Both the position numbers and the translations under genes were made by a program. A DNA stretch of 33,919 nucleotides, from assembly GCA_022781715.1 (NCBI GenBank), contig JALETB010000101.1, positions 1 through 33,919 of the forward strand, in the 5' to 3' direction. The notes under the pieces were generated by a model. That model was not told the origin of the DNA. It made no database searches and saw only the letters and a program-made list of their open reading frames with translations. Below are positions 17,456 to 31,443 of the stretch, in pieces. The DNA is from Clostridiales bacterium. Lineage in GTDB: Bacteria; Bacillota; Clostridia; Christensenellales; Borkfalkiaceae. The first letter of the stretch is position 1. The number at the start of each line of letters is the position of its first letter.

Positions 17456-18333
17456 AGAAATACAAGAGCGACAGAGCGTTCGATATCGTCAACGGACTGA
17501 TCATCGCGCTTTTATGCGTAACTTTCATTCTGCCTTTCTGGATGATGATCATCAGTTCGTTCACCGAGGAGATATCTCTCAGAGTGAACGGATATAAACT
17601 TTTCCCGTCGGCGTTTTCCGCGGCGGGTTACGAGTATATTTTCTCGTCGCCCGATTACAACATTTTAAGGGCGATAATCAACTCGGTGATAATTTCCGTT
17701 TCGGGAACGGTTCTTTCCGTTGCGGTTTCGCTCATCACCGCTTACGCGCTCAGCAAAAAGTACGTGGTCGGCATCAAGGGAATCAACGTGTTTTATATAA
17801 TCACGATGTTCTTCGCCGGCGGAACCATTCCGCTTTACCTCGTTATCAGGGGCATCGGGCTTTACGACACGATCTGGGCGCTTATCATTCCGAGCATGTT
17901 CAGCCTTTATCATATCATTCTGGTGAGAAGTTATTTTTATTCGCTTCCCGCCGCGCTCGAAGAAGCGGCGATGATCGACGGCGCGAACGATTTTAAAATT
18001 CTCGTGAGCGTGTTCCTGCCGATATCCGTGCCGATGGTGCTTACGATAGCGTTTTTCATGTTCGTGGACAGATGGAACAGTTGGATGGACGCGCTTTTAT
18101 ACCTCGGGCAGAGCGAAAAGAGCAAATCTTTGCGCCCGTTGCAGTTCGTGCTTAAACAAATTCTCGAAAACTCCGAAAATTCCGGCGGGTTGGACGGTTC
18201 TGCCGCCATCACCCCCGTTCTTTCCGCAAAATCGGCGGCGGTTGTCATAGCGATCGCGCCGTTGCTCGCGATATTCCCGATTATCCAGAGATATTTCGTG
18301 AACGGAATCACGATAGGGGCGGTTAAAGGATGA
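17452..18333 (+). CDS. ABC transporter permease, YtcP/AraQ (MalG-like) type
   Basis: 'PFWMMIISSFTEE', 'SYFYSLPAALEEAAMIDGANDFKILVSVFLPISVPMVLTIAFFMFVDRWNSW'; ATGA overlap with the upstream gene. Confidence 0.92.
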   Translation: MKKYKSDRAFDIVNGLIIALLCVTFILPFWMMIISSFTEEISLRVNGYKLFPSAFSAAGYEYIFSSPDYNILRAIINSVIISVSGTVLSVAVSLITAYALSKKYVVGIKGINVFYIITMFFAGGTIPLYLVIRGIGLYDTIWALIIPSMFSLYHIILVRSYFYSLPAALEEAAMIDGANDFKILVSVFLPISVPMVLTIAFFMFVDRWNSWMDALLYLGQSEKSKSLRPLQFVLKQILENSENSGGLDGSAAITPVLSAKSAAVVIAIAPLLAIFPIIQRYFVNGITIGAVKG

Positions 18334-18473
18334 AATCGACGAGGAAAGCGGCTAAGCGAGCGAAAATTCGTCTAAGCAGAGCGGCGGAAACAATAACGGA
18401 AAAGGTTGCGGAGCGAACGCGAACGGAGGCGGAATTCCGCTTTTGCTTGCGGCATTTGCGACGTTTTGCATAA
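18330..18473 (+). CDS. Small Arg/Lys-rich ORF, translationally linked (hypothetical)
   Basis: 47 aa MKSTRKAAKRAKIRLSRAAETITEKVAERTRTEAEFRFCLRHLRRFA; ATGA overlap with permease stop. May be fortuitous. Confidence 0.25.
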   Translation: MKSTRKAAKRAKIRLSRAAETITEKVAERTRTEAEFRFCLRHLRRFA

Positions 18474-18515
18474 AAACAAAAAAAATAAAAAAACAGTAAA
18501 CAAGGAGAGGAAAAA

Positions 18516-20210
18516 ATGAAAGCACTCAAAAAAATCCTTTGCGCCGTCACGGCAATGATCATGGCGATCAGTTTCGCGTCATGCGGGAAAACAGGCTCTT
18601 CCACGGGCGGGGACAATTCTCAGTCGGTGGAGAGCAACTCCGGTTCGGGAACGAAATACGATCCCGCAACCCGCCCCGCAGGGAAGAAAATAGTCATTTA
18701 TTGCGGCGGTTCTTCCGAATACAGCGTGGTTAAAGGCTCCGAAGAAGCCGTTGTTAAAAAAGCGGTTGAAGACGCTTATTACGCCGACACCGGCATCTCG
18801 CTCAATTTCGAGGTTCAGTATCTCGGAACGAACATGCAGAGCGTTCTCGCGAACAGCCTTGTGGCGAACGATCAGGTAGACATCGTCATATCTCACACCA
18901 GATTTGATTCCGGTATCGACGATTATGCGATCGGTCAGGGCATCTACTATGACCTTGCGAGGACCATCAGCCGTTACGGAAACAACATTACCGATAAGAC
19001 CGATCTCAACACGATGACCACGTTCAACGAAGAGGTAATCGGTATTCCTTCTTACGTCAACCCTTATAAGCACGGAATTCTCGTGAGAAAAGACTATATG
19101 AGAGCCGTGGGTTACACCGACGACGCCGCCGAAGCGCAGGAAAAAGGACTTACCCTTTTGACCACAATCGAGCAGTTCGAGGATATGTGCAAAAAGATGA
19201 AATCCAAAACCGTTACGAAGCAGGACGAAGATTCGGCTTATTCCGTGAGCGGCGCGATCTGGGATATCGAAAAGGTGTTCACGGGCGCGTTCTCAAACGC
19301 GGGTTATTTCTTCTACGGCGAAACGACGAACGAAAAGGGCGAAACGATAATCGCTCCCGGTTTTGCTCAGGAGGGATTCAAAGACCTTCTTCAGATGGAA
19401 TACAGATGGGTTAACGACGCGAAGATTCTCCCGAGCGACGCGAACACACAGTCTCTCGAGGCATCGGAAGGTCAGTTCGTTGCCGGTCTTACGGGCGTGT
19501 TCATGACCGACCCCACCGTCACTCATCTCATCAAAGTGGCAAGAAAAACCAAAGCGCAGAACCCCGAAGCGGAATTCACCGTTTTAGGACCTCTCGCGCA
19601 GGCAAAATCTCCCGAAAAAAAAGGGTTTATGCGTCTTTCCACCGGTTATAAGGCTGCGGTCGTCATGAAAGACTCTCAGAATGCGGAAGATATCGTGAAG
19701 TATGTGAACTGGATGTATTCCGACGTCAGGAATTACAACCTCTGCATGTACGGCGTTGAAGGTTCGCACTGGGTGAACAACGGCGACGGAACGTATTCTT
19801 ACCCCGAGGGCAAAGAATCGTATCTCACGAGAGCGCCTTATTCGGGAATCTTAGCGCTCGTTGAAAACCAGAATATGTCTGACCTTGTTTACAGCGGATA
19901 TACCGAACAGGAAAGAGGCTGGCTCACCGCGGCGAGAAACAAAGATCTTTACGTTAAAAACGATATCATCGATTACATTCTCCCGAGAAACGAAGGTATG
20001 TCGCAAAAGCATTCCACCGCGCTCAACACTTACTGGAACGGCGTTGCCGCTTCCGCGTGGTCGGGCAACTCGGATCCGTCCAGGAAGAGTACGGATAATC
20101 CGAATATCACCAACGCGGAATTTTTCAGATGGAATTACCTTCAAGACGACGCGGAATATCTTGAATTTGTGACGAGCCAATACAAACTAATGAAGCAGAT
20201 GAGAGGTTAA
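18516..20210 (+). CDS. ABC transporter extracellular solute-binding lipoprotein (LplA-like)
   Basis: Lipoprotein signal 'AMIMAISFASCGKTGSS', then a solute-binding fold pattern 'KKIVIYCGGSSEYS', 'YYDLARTISRYGNNI', 'GIPSYVNPYKHGILVRKDYMRAVG'. Confidence 0.92.
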   Translation: MKALKKILCAVTAMIMAISFASCGKTGSSTGGDNSQSVESNSGSGTKYDPATRPAGKKIVIYCGGSSEYSVVKGSEEAVVKKAVEDAYYADTGISLNFEVQYLGTNMQSVLANSLVANDQVDIVISHTRFDSGIDDYAIGQGIYYDLARTISRYGNNITDKTDLNTMTTFNEEVIGIPSYVNPYKHGILVRKDYMRAVGYTDDAAEAQEKGLTLLTTIEQFEDMCKKMKSKTVTKQDEDSAYSVSGAIWDIEKVFTGAFSNAGYFFYGETTNEKGETIIAPGFAQEGFKDLLQMEYRWVNDAKILPSDANTQSLEASEGQFVAGLTGVFMTDPTVTHLIKVARKTKAQNPEAEFTVLGPLAQAKSPEKKGFMRLSTGYKAAVVMKDSQNAEDIVKYVNWMYSDVRNYNLCMYGVEGSHWVNNGDGTYSYPEGKESYLTRAPYSGILALVENQNMSDLVYSGYTEQERGWLTAARNKDLYVKNDIIDYILPRNEGMSQKHSTALNTYWNGVAASAWSGNSDPSRKSTDNPNITNAEFFRWNYLQDDAEYLEFVTSQYKLMKQMRG

Positions 20211-20235
20211 CCCCTCCCGGCAGAGGAAAATCACT

Positions 20236-20688
20236 ATGTGGATTACGGTAATTGCGATCCTGATATATCTCGAAATCCTGCAAACCGGCTTGTTTTTTAT
20301 GTTGAAAGGGTCGGCGGAAACCCCGGGATTATCGATCTTTATCCCCGTTTACGGGCTGAAACACATCACCCGGACGGGCAAAATAAAAATACTGAGCGTT
20401 CCCGTGGAAAAGCCGTTCGGCTTTTTCACGGAACTCCTCGTCATCGCGCTTCTTTGCGCTCTTTACTGGAAGTGGGGCGTGGATAATCTTTCGCTCAAAG
20501 CCTACACCTGGCTCGGGCAGATCATGGTTCTTCCCATCGCCATCTGCCTCGGATTGTGTTATCTTGCCGTGGTGAAGTCGGCGATAAACGTCTGCGGAAG
20601 TTTTTCCGGCGGGAAAAAAGCCGTGTGTATCGCCCTGTCCTTCCTTATTCTTCCCGTGCCGTTCATTTATATGGCTAAATCTAAATAA
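20236..20688 (+). CDS. Small multi-pass membrane protein, unknown function
   Basis: 150 aa with about four hydrophobic segments and 'PGLSIFIPVYGLKHI' resembling DUF5684-type proteins. Confidence 0.6.
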   Translation: MWITVIAILIYLEILQTGLFFMLKGSAETPGLSIFIPVYGLKHITRTGKIKILSVPVEKPFGFFTELLVIALLCALYWKWGVDNLSLKAYTWLGQIMVLPIAICLGLCYLAVVKSAINVCGSFSGGKKAVCIALSFLILPVPFIYMAKSK

Positions 20689-20701
20689 TTTATCGGAGGA
20701 A

Positions 20702-22606
20702 ATGATGAAAAAGTTATTATATTGGTTAATGGCGGTCGTGCTGGCGGCGTCCTCGTTGGCGTGCTTAGCCTCCTGCGGCGGCGGAACTTCAACGTCTGAC
20801 AAAGAACCGAACCCGGGAACGTCCGAAAGCGTTTCGGAAGAACCGGGCAGCGATTCTTCAACTTCGTCGGGAGACGACAACGTGACTTATGTCGACGTTC
20901 CGTCCGCTCCCGTTTACGAAACGATCGATTACGGCGACTACACGACTTATTATTTCGACAGCGTATCCGGCAGCGACGAAAACGACGGAACGAGCGAAAT
21001 TACGCCTAAAAAGACTCTCGGCGAGGCGGAAAAAATCGTCCGCGGCGCAGCGGCGGGTTTGAGAATCCTTTTCAAAGGCGGCTCTGTGTTCGAAGGGCGT
21101 TTAACGCTTGAAAACTTCGCTTCGACTAAGGAAAAACCGCTTTACGTCGGCAGTTACGATGCCGGGCGCGCGATCATAAGCGCGGACGCGGGCGCGGCTG
21201 TCAACCTTCTCGGCGACAATGCGAGAATTTTCGACCTTGAAATTAAAAACTCAAAAGGTTCGCAGGGCATACGCGTCGAAGCGGCGAAGAACGGCGTTTC
21301 CGAAAACATCGTCGTGGAGAACTGTTACGTACACGAAGTGGGCTGGAACTGGGAATACGATTTCGACGTTAAAGCCTTTGCAAACGGCGAGGGCAACACG
21401 AAGAACGAGGTGGACGTGAAAAAGGTCTGCCCCGATAAAAGTTACCATTATGCGACGTGCGGAATTTATTTCGTTGCGCCCAAAGGCGACAGTCAGAATT
21501 ACAGAATGTTCAGAAACGTCTGGGTTATGAACAACAAAATCACCGAAACGGGCAGAGCGGGCATTATATTCGACAGCAGTTGGCAGTCGGGTAACGGCTG
21601 CGCCTGGGGCGGCGTGAATAAATACAGAAATATGGACGACGGCTGGTATCCGCCCGAATTTGTCGTGATAAGCGGCAACGACATTTCTTATGTCGGCGGC
21701 GACGGAATAGTCCCCATCGGCGTTCAGGATTGCTGGATAGAGCATAACACCGTTATTCATTCGGCTATTTTAGGCAGAGCGGGCAACGCCTGCGCGGCTA
21801 TCTGGCCGGTCAACGCGAGAAGAGTTTACATTCAGTATAACGAAGCGGGATATACTCATCTCGATAACGGCTGCACGGACGGCGAGGGCTTCGATATAGA
21901 TATCGGCTGCTCGGAAATTTATTTCCAATATAACTACTCGCACGATAACGCCGGCGGCGGCTTGCTTCTTTGCAACATTCATTCGCAGATGCCTTTATAC
22001 GACGAAAACGGTCACCCCGTGATTAACGAAGAAACGGGCAAACAGGAAACCTTCGACGACAGAGGTTACTGGGATAAAGTTTACATCCGCAACAACGTTT
22101 TCGCCAACAACGGAGCAAGCGGTTCGAACGCCGCGTTCCTCGTTGTTTCGAGCGATTGTCATAACGCCGTTTGCGAAAATAACATAGTCGTGATGAAAAA
22201 GGGTATGTTCTCTCAGAATCTCATCACCACGGCGGACTGGGGAAAAAGCGGCAAACAACAGGGCTTCGTTTTCAGAAACAACATTTTTTACAGCATAGGC
22301 GAACAATATTCGACAATCGATATGTCTTATTCCGAGAATTACGTTTTCGAAAATAACCTTTACTGGAATTTCCCCGATTCCTTCTTCGACGAATGGAACG
22401 GAATCACGGACGCCTCCGCGATTCTCGACATAGACCCGGGCATCACGCTCCCCAAAGACAGAAACGGTTTTTCGGTCGCTTCTTCGTTTAGGCCGACCAA
22501 TGCGGAAGTGTTTTCAAAGGGCAAAAAACTCCTTTCGCTCAACCGTCTCGATTTTGCGGGCGCGTCTGCCGAAGGGAAGAGATATCTCGGCGCGTTCTGC
22601 GCCTGA
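20702..22606 (+). CDS. Right-handed parallel beta-helix lipoprotein (paralog 1)
   Basis: Lipobox 'LACLASCGGG'; 'YYFDSVSGSDENDGTSEITPKKTLGEAEKI' and 'DGEGFDIDIGCSEIYFQYNYSHDNAGGGLLLCN'. Confidence 0.85.
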   Translation: MMKKLLYWLMAVVLAASSLACLASCGGGTSTSDKEPNPGTSESVSEEPGSDSSTSSGDDNVTYVDVPSAPVYETIDYGDYTTYYFDSVSGSDENDGTSEITPKKTLGEAEKIVRGAAAGLRILFKGGSVFEGRLTLENFASTKEKPLYVGSYDAGRAIISADAGAAVNLLGDNARIFDLEIKNSKGSQGIRVEAAKNGVSENIVVENCYVHEVGWNWEYDFDVKAFANGEGNTKNEVDVKKVCPDKSYHYATCGIYFVAPKGDSQNYRMFRNVWVMNNKITETGRAGIIFDSSWQSGNGCAWGGVNKYRNMDDGWYPPEFVVISGNDISYVGGDGIVPIGVQDCWIEHNTVIHSAILGRAGNACAAIWPVNARRVYIQYNEAGYTHLDNGCTDGEGFDIDIGCSEIYFQYNYSHDNAGGGLLLCNIHSQMPLYDENGHPVINEETGKQETFDDRGYWDKVYIRNNVFANNGASGSNAAFLVVSSDCHNAVCENNIVVMKKGMFSQNLITTADWGKSGKQQGFVFRNNIFYSIGEQYSTIDMSYSENYVFENNLYWNFPDSFFDEWNGITDASAILDIDPGITLPKDRNGFSVASSFRPTNAEVFSKGKKLLSLNRLDFAGASAEGKRYLGAFCA

Positions 22607-22617
22607 AAAGGAGAGGT

Positions 22618-27071
<4,454 letters not shown>

Positions 27072-27082
27072 TAAGGAATGTA

Positions 27083-29377
27083 ATGCTTATGCTTACTGAA
27101 AAAGCGTTTGAAAAAGCCAGGCCCGTGTGGGCGGAAGGCGAGGAAAAAACGATGAATCTCTCGTGCGTGTTCGCATGGGAGGTCGGCGCGAGTTCCGAAC
27201 TGGTGTTAAGGCTGACGGCAAGTTGTTTTTACAGAGCGTTTTTAAACGGCGAACTCGTCGCTTACGGACCGGCGCGCGCGGCGCACGGTTTGTTCCGCGT
27301 GGACGAATGGAAACTTCTCGGCGCAACCCGCGAAAAAAACGACGTGGTTATCGAGGTCGCGGGGTATAACTGCAAGAGTTTTTATTCTCTTGACCAACCT
27401 TCGTTTTTGCAGGCGGAAGGATTGGCGGACGGAAAAATAGTTTTCGCGACGGATGAAAATTCCGATTGCAGAATTTTAACGGAAAGACTCAGAAAAACCG
27501 CAAGGTTTTCCTTTCAGCGGAGTTTTACCGAGTGTTATCGGTTCGATCTTCCTCCGCAGTCGTTCGCCCATTCGGCTTCTTTCGGCAAAAAGGTTGCCGT
27601 CTGCGAGACGGAACCGAAAAAAACGATTCCGAGGGGCATCGATTATCCTATATTTAAAGAGGAAAAATTCGGATTTACCGAATGGGGAACGTTTGAGCGC
27701 GACCCCATGCGGAAATTTACCGACGTGAGATATCTCACCGATAAGGAAATCTGTATTTTCGACAGGGACGAACTGGAAGTAAAGCCGTTCGACGAAGCGT
27801 TCGGCTTAACCTATCGGAAAAACGCCGCCGAAACGTATAGCGGCGAGTTAAAAAGCGGGGAGTACGCGCTTTTCCGTTTTCCTTATTCACTGACGGGGTT
27901 CATCGTTACGGGATTTACAGCCAAAACGGACGCTAAAATTTTAGTCCTGTTCGAAGAGGTCGATAATAGAGCGAAAAAGGACGATAATCAACCTATAGCC
28001 ATAGATTTCTGGCGTAATGACACGATAAACATCATCGATTACGCGGTTAAAAAAGGCGAGTTCAAGCACATATCTTTCGAGCCTTACACGGCGGCGTATA
28101 TAAAAATCGTGGTGCTTTCCGGTGAGATAAATATAGGCGAAACGGGAATGATCCGTTACGAAAACCCGAACGCCGGCAGGCTGGAATTTGAGTGCGACGA
28201 CGAAAAGCTCAACGTCGTTACGGAAGCGGCGAGAAGAACGCTTGCTCAGAATTCCGTGGACGTTCTCACGGATTGTCCGTCCAGAGAGCGTGCCGGGTGG
28301 CTGTGCGATTCCTATTTTTCGTCGCGGGCGGAAAAACTTTTCACCGGCGGCAACGCCGTGGAGAGGGTTTTCCTCGAAAACTACGCTTATCAGTCCGAAA
28401 ATATCGGGCTGGGGAAGGGCATTCTCGCGATGTGTTATCCCGCCGATTTCGGCAAGCCGGAGTTTATCCCCAACTGGATGATGTTCTATCTTCTGGAACT
28501 CGAGGATAATTTCCGCAGAACCGGCAACGAAGAAACGCGTTCCGGGAGCGAGGAAAAAGCGCGAGGAGTCATTTCTTACTTTAAAAAATTCGAAAATGAA
28601 TACGGACTTTTGGAAAATCTCGAAAACTGGGTTTTCGTGGAGTGGTCGAAGGCAGGCGATCCCGATTACGTGAAGGGAGTCAACTTTCCGTCGAACATGC
28701 TTTACGCGGCTGCCCTTGCGGCGTTCGGCGAACTTTACGGAGAAAAAGAGTACGTCGAAAAGGCCGAAAAGATGAAAGAAACCATCCGCAAACTCTCGTA
28801 TAACGGCGAATTTTTTGAAGATAACGCGATAAGAAAGGACGGGAAACTCACTCACGTCGGGCATACTACGGAAACCTGTCAGTATTACGCGTTTTACTTC
28901 GGAACGGCTACCCGCGAAACTCACCCCGCGTTATATAACGCGTTGCTCGAAAAGTTCGGACCTTTGCGCGACGAAACCAAGGTTTATCCGTCGGTTGCCA
29001 AGTCTAACGCGTTCATCGGCAATATGCTTCGTTCGGACTATCTCGTCCGCGAGGGGCTGGGGAGTAAATTTCTCGAAGAAGCGAGAGAATATTATTACAG
29101 AATGGCTTCCGTGACGGGTACTCTCTGGGAGCATGACAGAATTCAGTGCAGTTTAAATCACGGTTTCGGCGCGTACGCGGCTAATATGATCGTCCTTTCG
29201 CTCAGCGGATACCGCTATACGGACGAAACGAGCAGAACCGTTCACATAAGAAAAGAAACTTCGCCCATAGGCTACCGGATATCTATTCCGGTGAACGGCG
29301 GATTCGTGAAACTCGAAAACGGAAAGAGCGGCAAAACCGTTTCCGTGCCGGACGGATATTCCGTTTCGGAAGAATAA
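27083..29377 (+). CDS. GH78-like alpha-L-rhamnosidase (six-hairpin glycosidase)
   Basis: 'DVLTDCPSRERAGWLCDSYFS' and C-terminal 'GTLWEHDRIQCSLNHGFGAYAANMI' are characteristic. Start could be the GTG at 27068. Confidence 0.82.
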   Translation: MLMLTEKAFEKARPVWAEGEEKTMNLSCVFAWEVGASSELVLRLTASCFYRAFLNGELVAYGPARAAHGLFRVDEWKLLGATREKNDVVIEVAGYNCKSFYSLDQPSFLQAEGLADGKIVFATDENSDCRILTERLRKTARFSFQRSFTECYRFDLPPQSFAHSASFGKKVAVCETEPKKTIPRGIDYPIFKEEKFGFTEWGTFERDPMRKFTDVRYLTDKEICIFDRDELEVKPFDEAFGLTYRKNAAETYSGELKSGEYALFRFPYSLTGFIVTGFTAKTDAKILVLFEEVDNRAKKDDNQPIAIDFWRNDTINIIDYAVKKGEFKHISFEPYTAAYIKIVVLSGEINIGETGMIRYENPNAGRLEFECDDEKLNVVTEAARRTLAQNSVDVLTDCPSRERAGWLCDSYFSSRAEKLFTGGNAVERVFLENYAYQSENIGLGKGILAMCYPADFGKPEFIPNWMMFYLLELEDNFRRTGNEETRSGSEEKARGVISYFKKFENEYGLLENLENWVFVEWSKAGDPDYVKGVNFPSNMLYAAALAAFGELYGEKEYVEKAEKMKETIRKLSYNGEFFEDNAIRKDGKLTHVGHTTETCQYYAFYFGTATRETHPALYNALLEKFGPLRDETKVYPSVAKSNAFIGNMLRSDYLVREGLGSKFLEEAREYYYRMASVTGTLWEHDRIQCSLNHGFGAYAANMIVLSLSGYRYTDETSRTVHIRKETSPIGYRISIPVNGGFVKLENGKSGKTVSVPDGYSVSEE

Positions 29378-29434
29378 AAGAAAAATCGTTGCCGCGCCGG
29401 GGTGAAGCAATCGCCGCGCGGCGGAGAGGGAAAA

Positions 29435-31294
29435 ATGAAGAAAAAATTATTGTCTGTTTTGATTGTGATGGCGATGCTTTTCTGTTTCGCCGTCGCGTGC
29501 GCCACGGACGAGGGTTCGCAGTCGGGGAATCCCGGGGAGAGCGGCTCATCGGTGAAAGAAAGCGTGTCCGCGAGCGAATCTGCGGAGGACCTTTCCGATT
29601 ACACTTTGCCTTCGTCCGCACCCGTGTATGACGAGATAGATATGACGGCTTATACGGACATGTATTTCGACGCGGACGGCGGCGACGACGCGAACGACGG
29701 ATTTTCGGAAGAGTCGCCGAAAAAGAGCGTTCCGGCTCTGAACGACGCGATTCGCAATCAGTCCCAAAAGGGCGCGCTCAGAATCTGCCTGAAAGGCACG
29801 TTCCGCGGCTGCGTTGAAATAAGCGGATATTCCGCAAGCAAAACAAGCCCGCTCATTGTTACTTCTTACGGAGGCAAACAAGCCGTTATCGACGGAAACG
29901 GGGCGGAAAACGCCGTTATTATAAGCGGCGGAAACATCCGGCTCAGAGACGTGGAAATCACGAACCCGAAAGGGCTTCGCGGCGTTTACGTTTTCACCAC
30001 GGGGCATTACGAAAACCTCGTGATTTCCGGTTGTTATATCCATAACGTCAACTGGAACTGGACGAAGAGCGACGCCGAAGAAAGTTATTTTAACCGTCTG
30101 GACGAACTCGGCAAAGAGGGCGTTGCGGAAGTCGATTCAGTGTTTGTTTACGAGCGCGGCGGCATAATTTTCAACACCGCAACGGGTTCCGCGCCCTGCT
30201 GGCTCGAAAACGTCTGGGTGGAAAACAACACGATTGAAAAAGTTTCGAGAAGCGGCGTTTTCATGACGAGCAACTGGATTAAGAAAATCGGCGTGGCGTG
30301 GGGCGTGAATCCCTATTGCGACGACGACCATGGTTATTACCCGTCCAAAAACGTCAATTTCGTCGGCAACAAAGTCAATCTTACCGGCGGCGACGGACTC
30401 GTGATGATAGGCGTTAAAGGCGGTTATTTCGAAAGGAACGTATCTTACCACGCTAATTTCCTCGGCAGATCGGGGACGGCAAACGTGGGAATGTGGCCCA
30501 TTTCATCGTCCGATATCGTGATGCAGTATAACGAGGCGGCTTATTGTCACCTTGCGAACGGCGGCGCGGACGGCGAGGGCTTCGATATAGATATCGGTTG
30601 CAGAAACATTCTCTTCCGTTACAATTATTCTCACGATAACGACGGCGGCGGAATTCTGCTTTGCAACACGGGCGGACAGGTTACGCTTTGCGACGAGGAA
30701 GGAAACGTAAGAAAGGACGAGAACGGCAAAGTCGTCACTCTGAAAGGCCGCGCGGAATGGAGCGACGTTTTCATCAAGAACAACGTTTTTGCCCGCAACG
30801 GCAAAAAGAAAGGAAACTTCCCCGCGCTCATGCACGTGGCCGGTTCGTGCGAAAACGTGTACTTTGAAAACAACACCGTTATTTTCACCGATAACGCTAA
30901 GCAGCCGCTCATGACGGTAACGAAGTGGGACAGCGAATACGATTCGTCTTCGCCGAACAAGTTCTATTTCAGAAACAACGTGTTTTTAAGCCCCGTTGCG
31001 AACGAGAGTTATCTCAAATTTACCCATATGGGCGAAGATTATCTCTTCCGTTCCAACGTCTATCACAACATGAGCATCAGTTTTGCGGAAATCGCTTCCG
31101 ATTCGAAGGCGTTTTCGTTCGACCCGCTCATCGAAATGCCGGGCGACCTGAGAGGTTACGATAAGATTTACGATTTCGCCCCGGGCGAGAAAAAATGTTC
31201 GGAAGGAGCGGTGCTTATAAAAGGCAGAAATCTTTACGACGCCGCGGGAAAAAACGTTAAAAACAGGAGATATTTCGGAGCGATCGCCGCATGA
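29435..31294 (+). CDS. Right-handed parallel beta-helix lipoprotein (paralog 3)
   Basis: Lipobox 'FAVACAT'; 'MYFDADGGDDANDGFSEESPKKSVPALNDAI' and 'DGEGFDIDIGCRNILFRYNYSHDNDGGGILLCN'. Confidence 0.85.
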   Translation: MKKKLLSVLIVMAMLFCFAVACATDEGSQSGNPGESGSSVKESVSASESAEDLSDYTLPSSAPVYDEIDMTAYTDMYFDADGGDDANDGFSEESPKKSVPALNDAIRNQSQKGALRICLKGTFRGCVEISGYSASKTSPLIVTSYGGKQAVIDGNGAENAVIISGGNIRLRDVEITNPKGLRGVYVFTTGHYENLVISGCYIHNVNWNWTKSDAEESYFNRLDELGKEGVAEVDSVFVYERGGIIFNTATGSAPCWLENVWVENNTIEKVSRSGVFMTSNWIKKIGVAWGVNPYCDDDHGYYPSKNVNFVGNKVNLTGGDGLVMIGVKGGYFERNVSYHANFLGRSGTANVGMWPISSSDIVMQYNEAAYCHLANGGADGEGFDIDIGCRNILFRYNYSHDNDGGGILLCNTGGQVTLCDEEGNVRKDENGKVVTLKGRAEWSDVFIKNNVFARNGKKKGNFPALMHVAGSCENVYFENNTVIFTDNAKQPLMTVTKWDSEYDSSSPNKFYFRNNVFLSPVANESYLKFTHMGEDYLFRSNVYHNMSISFAEIASDSKAFSFDPLIEMPGDLRGYDKIYDFAPGEKKCSEGAVLIKGRNLYDAAGKNVKNRRYFGAIAA

Positions 31295-31443
31295 CGAACA
31301 ACGGGCGGCGGCAGACTTCAGAATATAAAATAAAATCAGAAAAAATCGATTTCGCCGGTTCCGCGCCCTATGGGGGAGATCAAGCGTTTTCGCCTGAACG
31401 GCGCGAGGAAAGCGGAACGAAAAAACAGGAGGAAAATATATGA
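31291..31443 (+). CDS. Small hydrophilic ORF linked by 4-nt overlaps on both sides (hypothetical)
   Basis: 50 aa MTNNGRRQTSEYKIKSEKIDFAGSAPYGGDQAFSPERREESGTKKQEENI; ATGA overlap with upstream stop and downstream start. Confidence 0.3.
   Translation: MTNNGRRQTSEYKIKSEKIDFAGSAPYGGDQAFSPERREESGTKKQEENI

Noticed and set aside
27941-28924. 327-aa ORF antisense to the GH78-like gene
   Set aside because: Shadow ORF; the sense frame has diagnostic GH78-like motifs.
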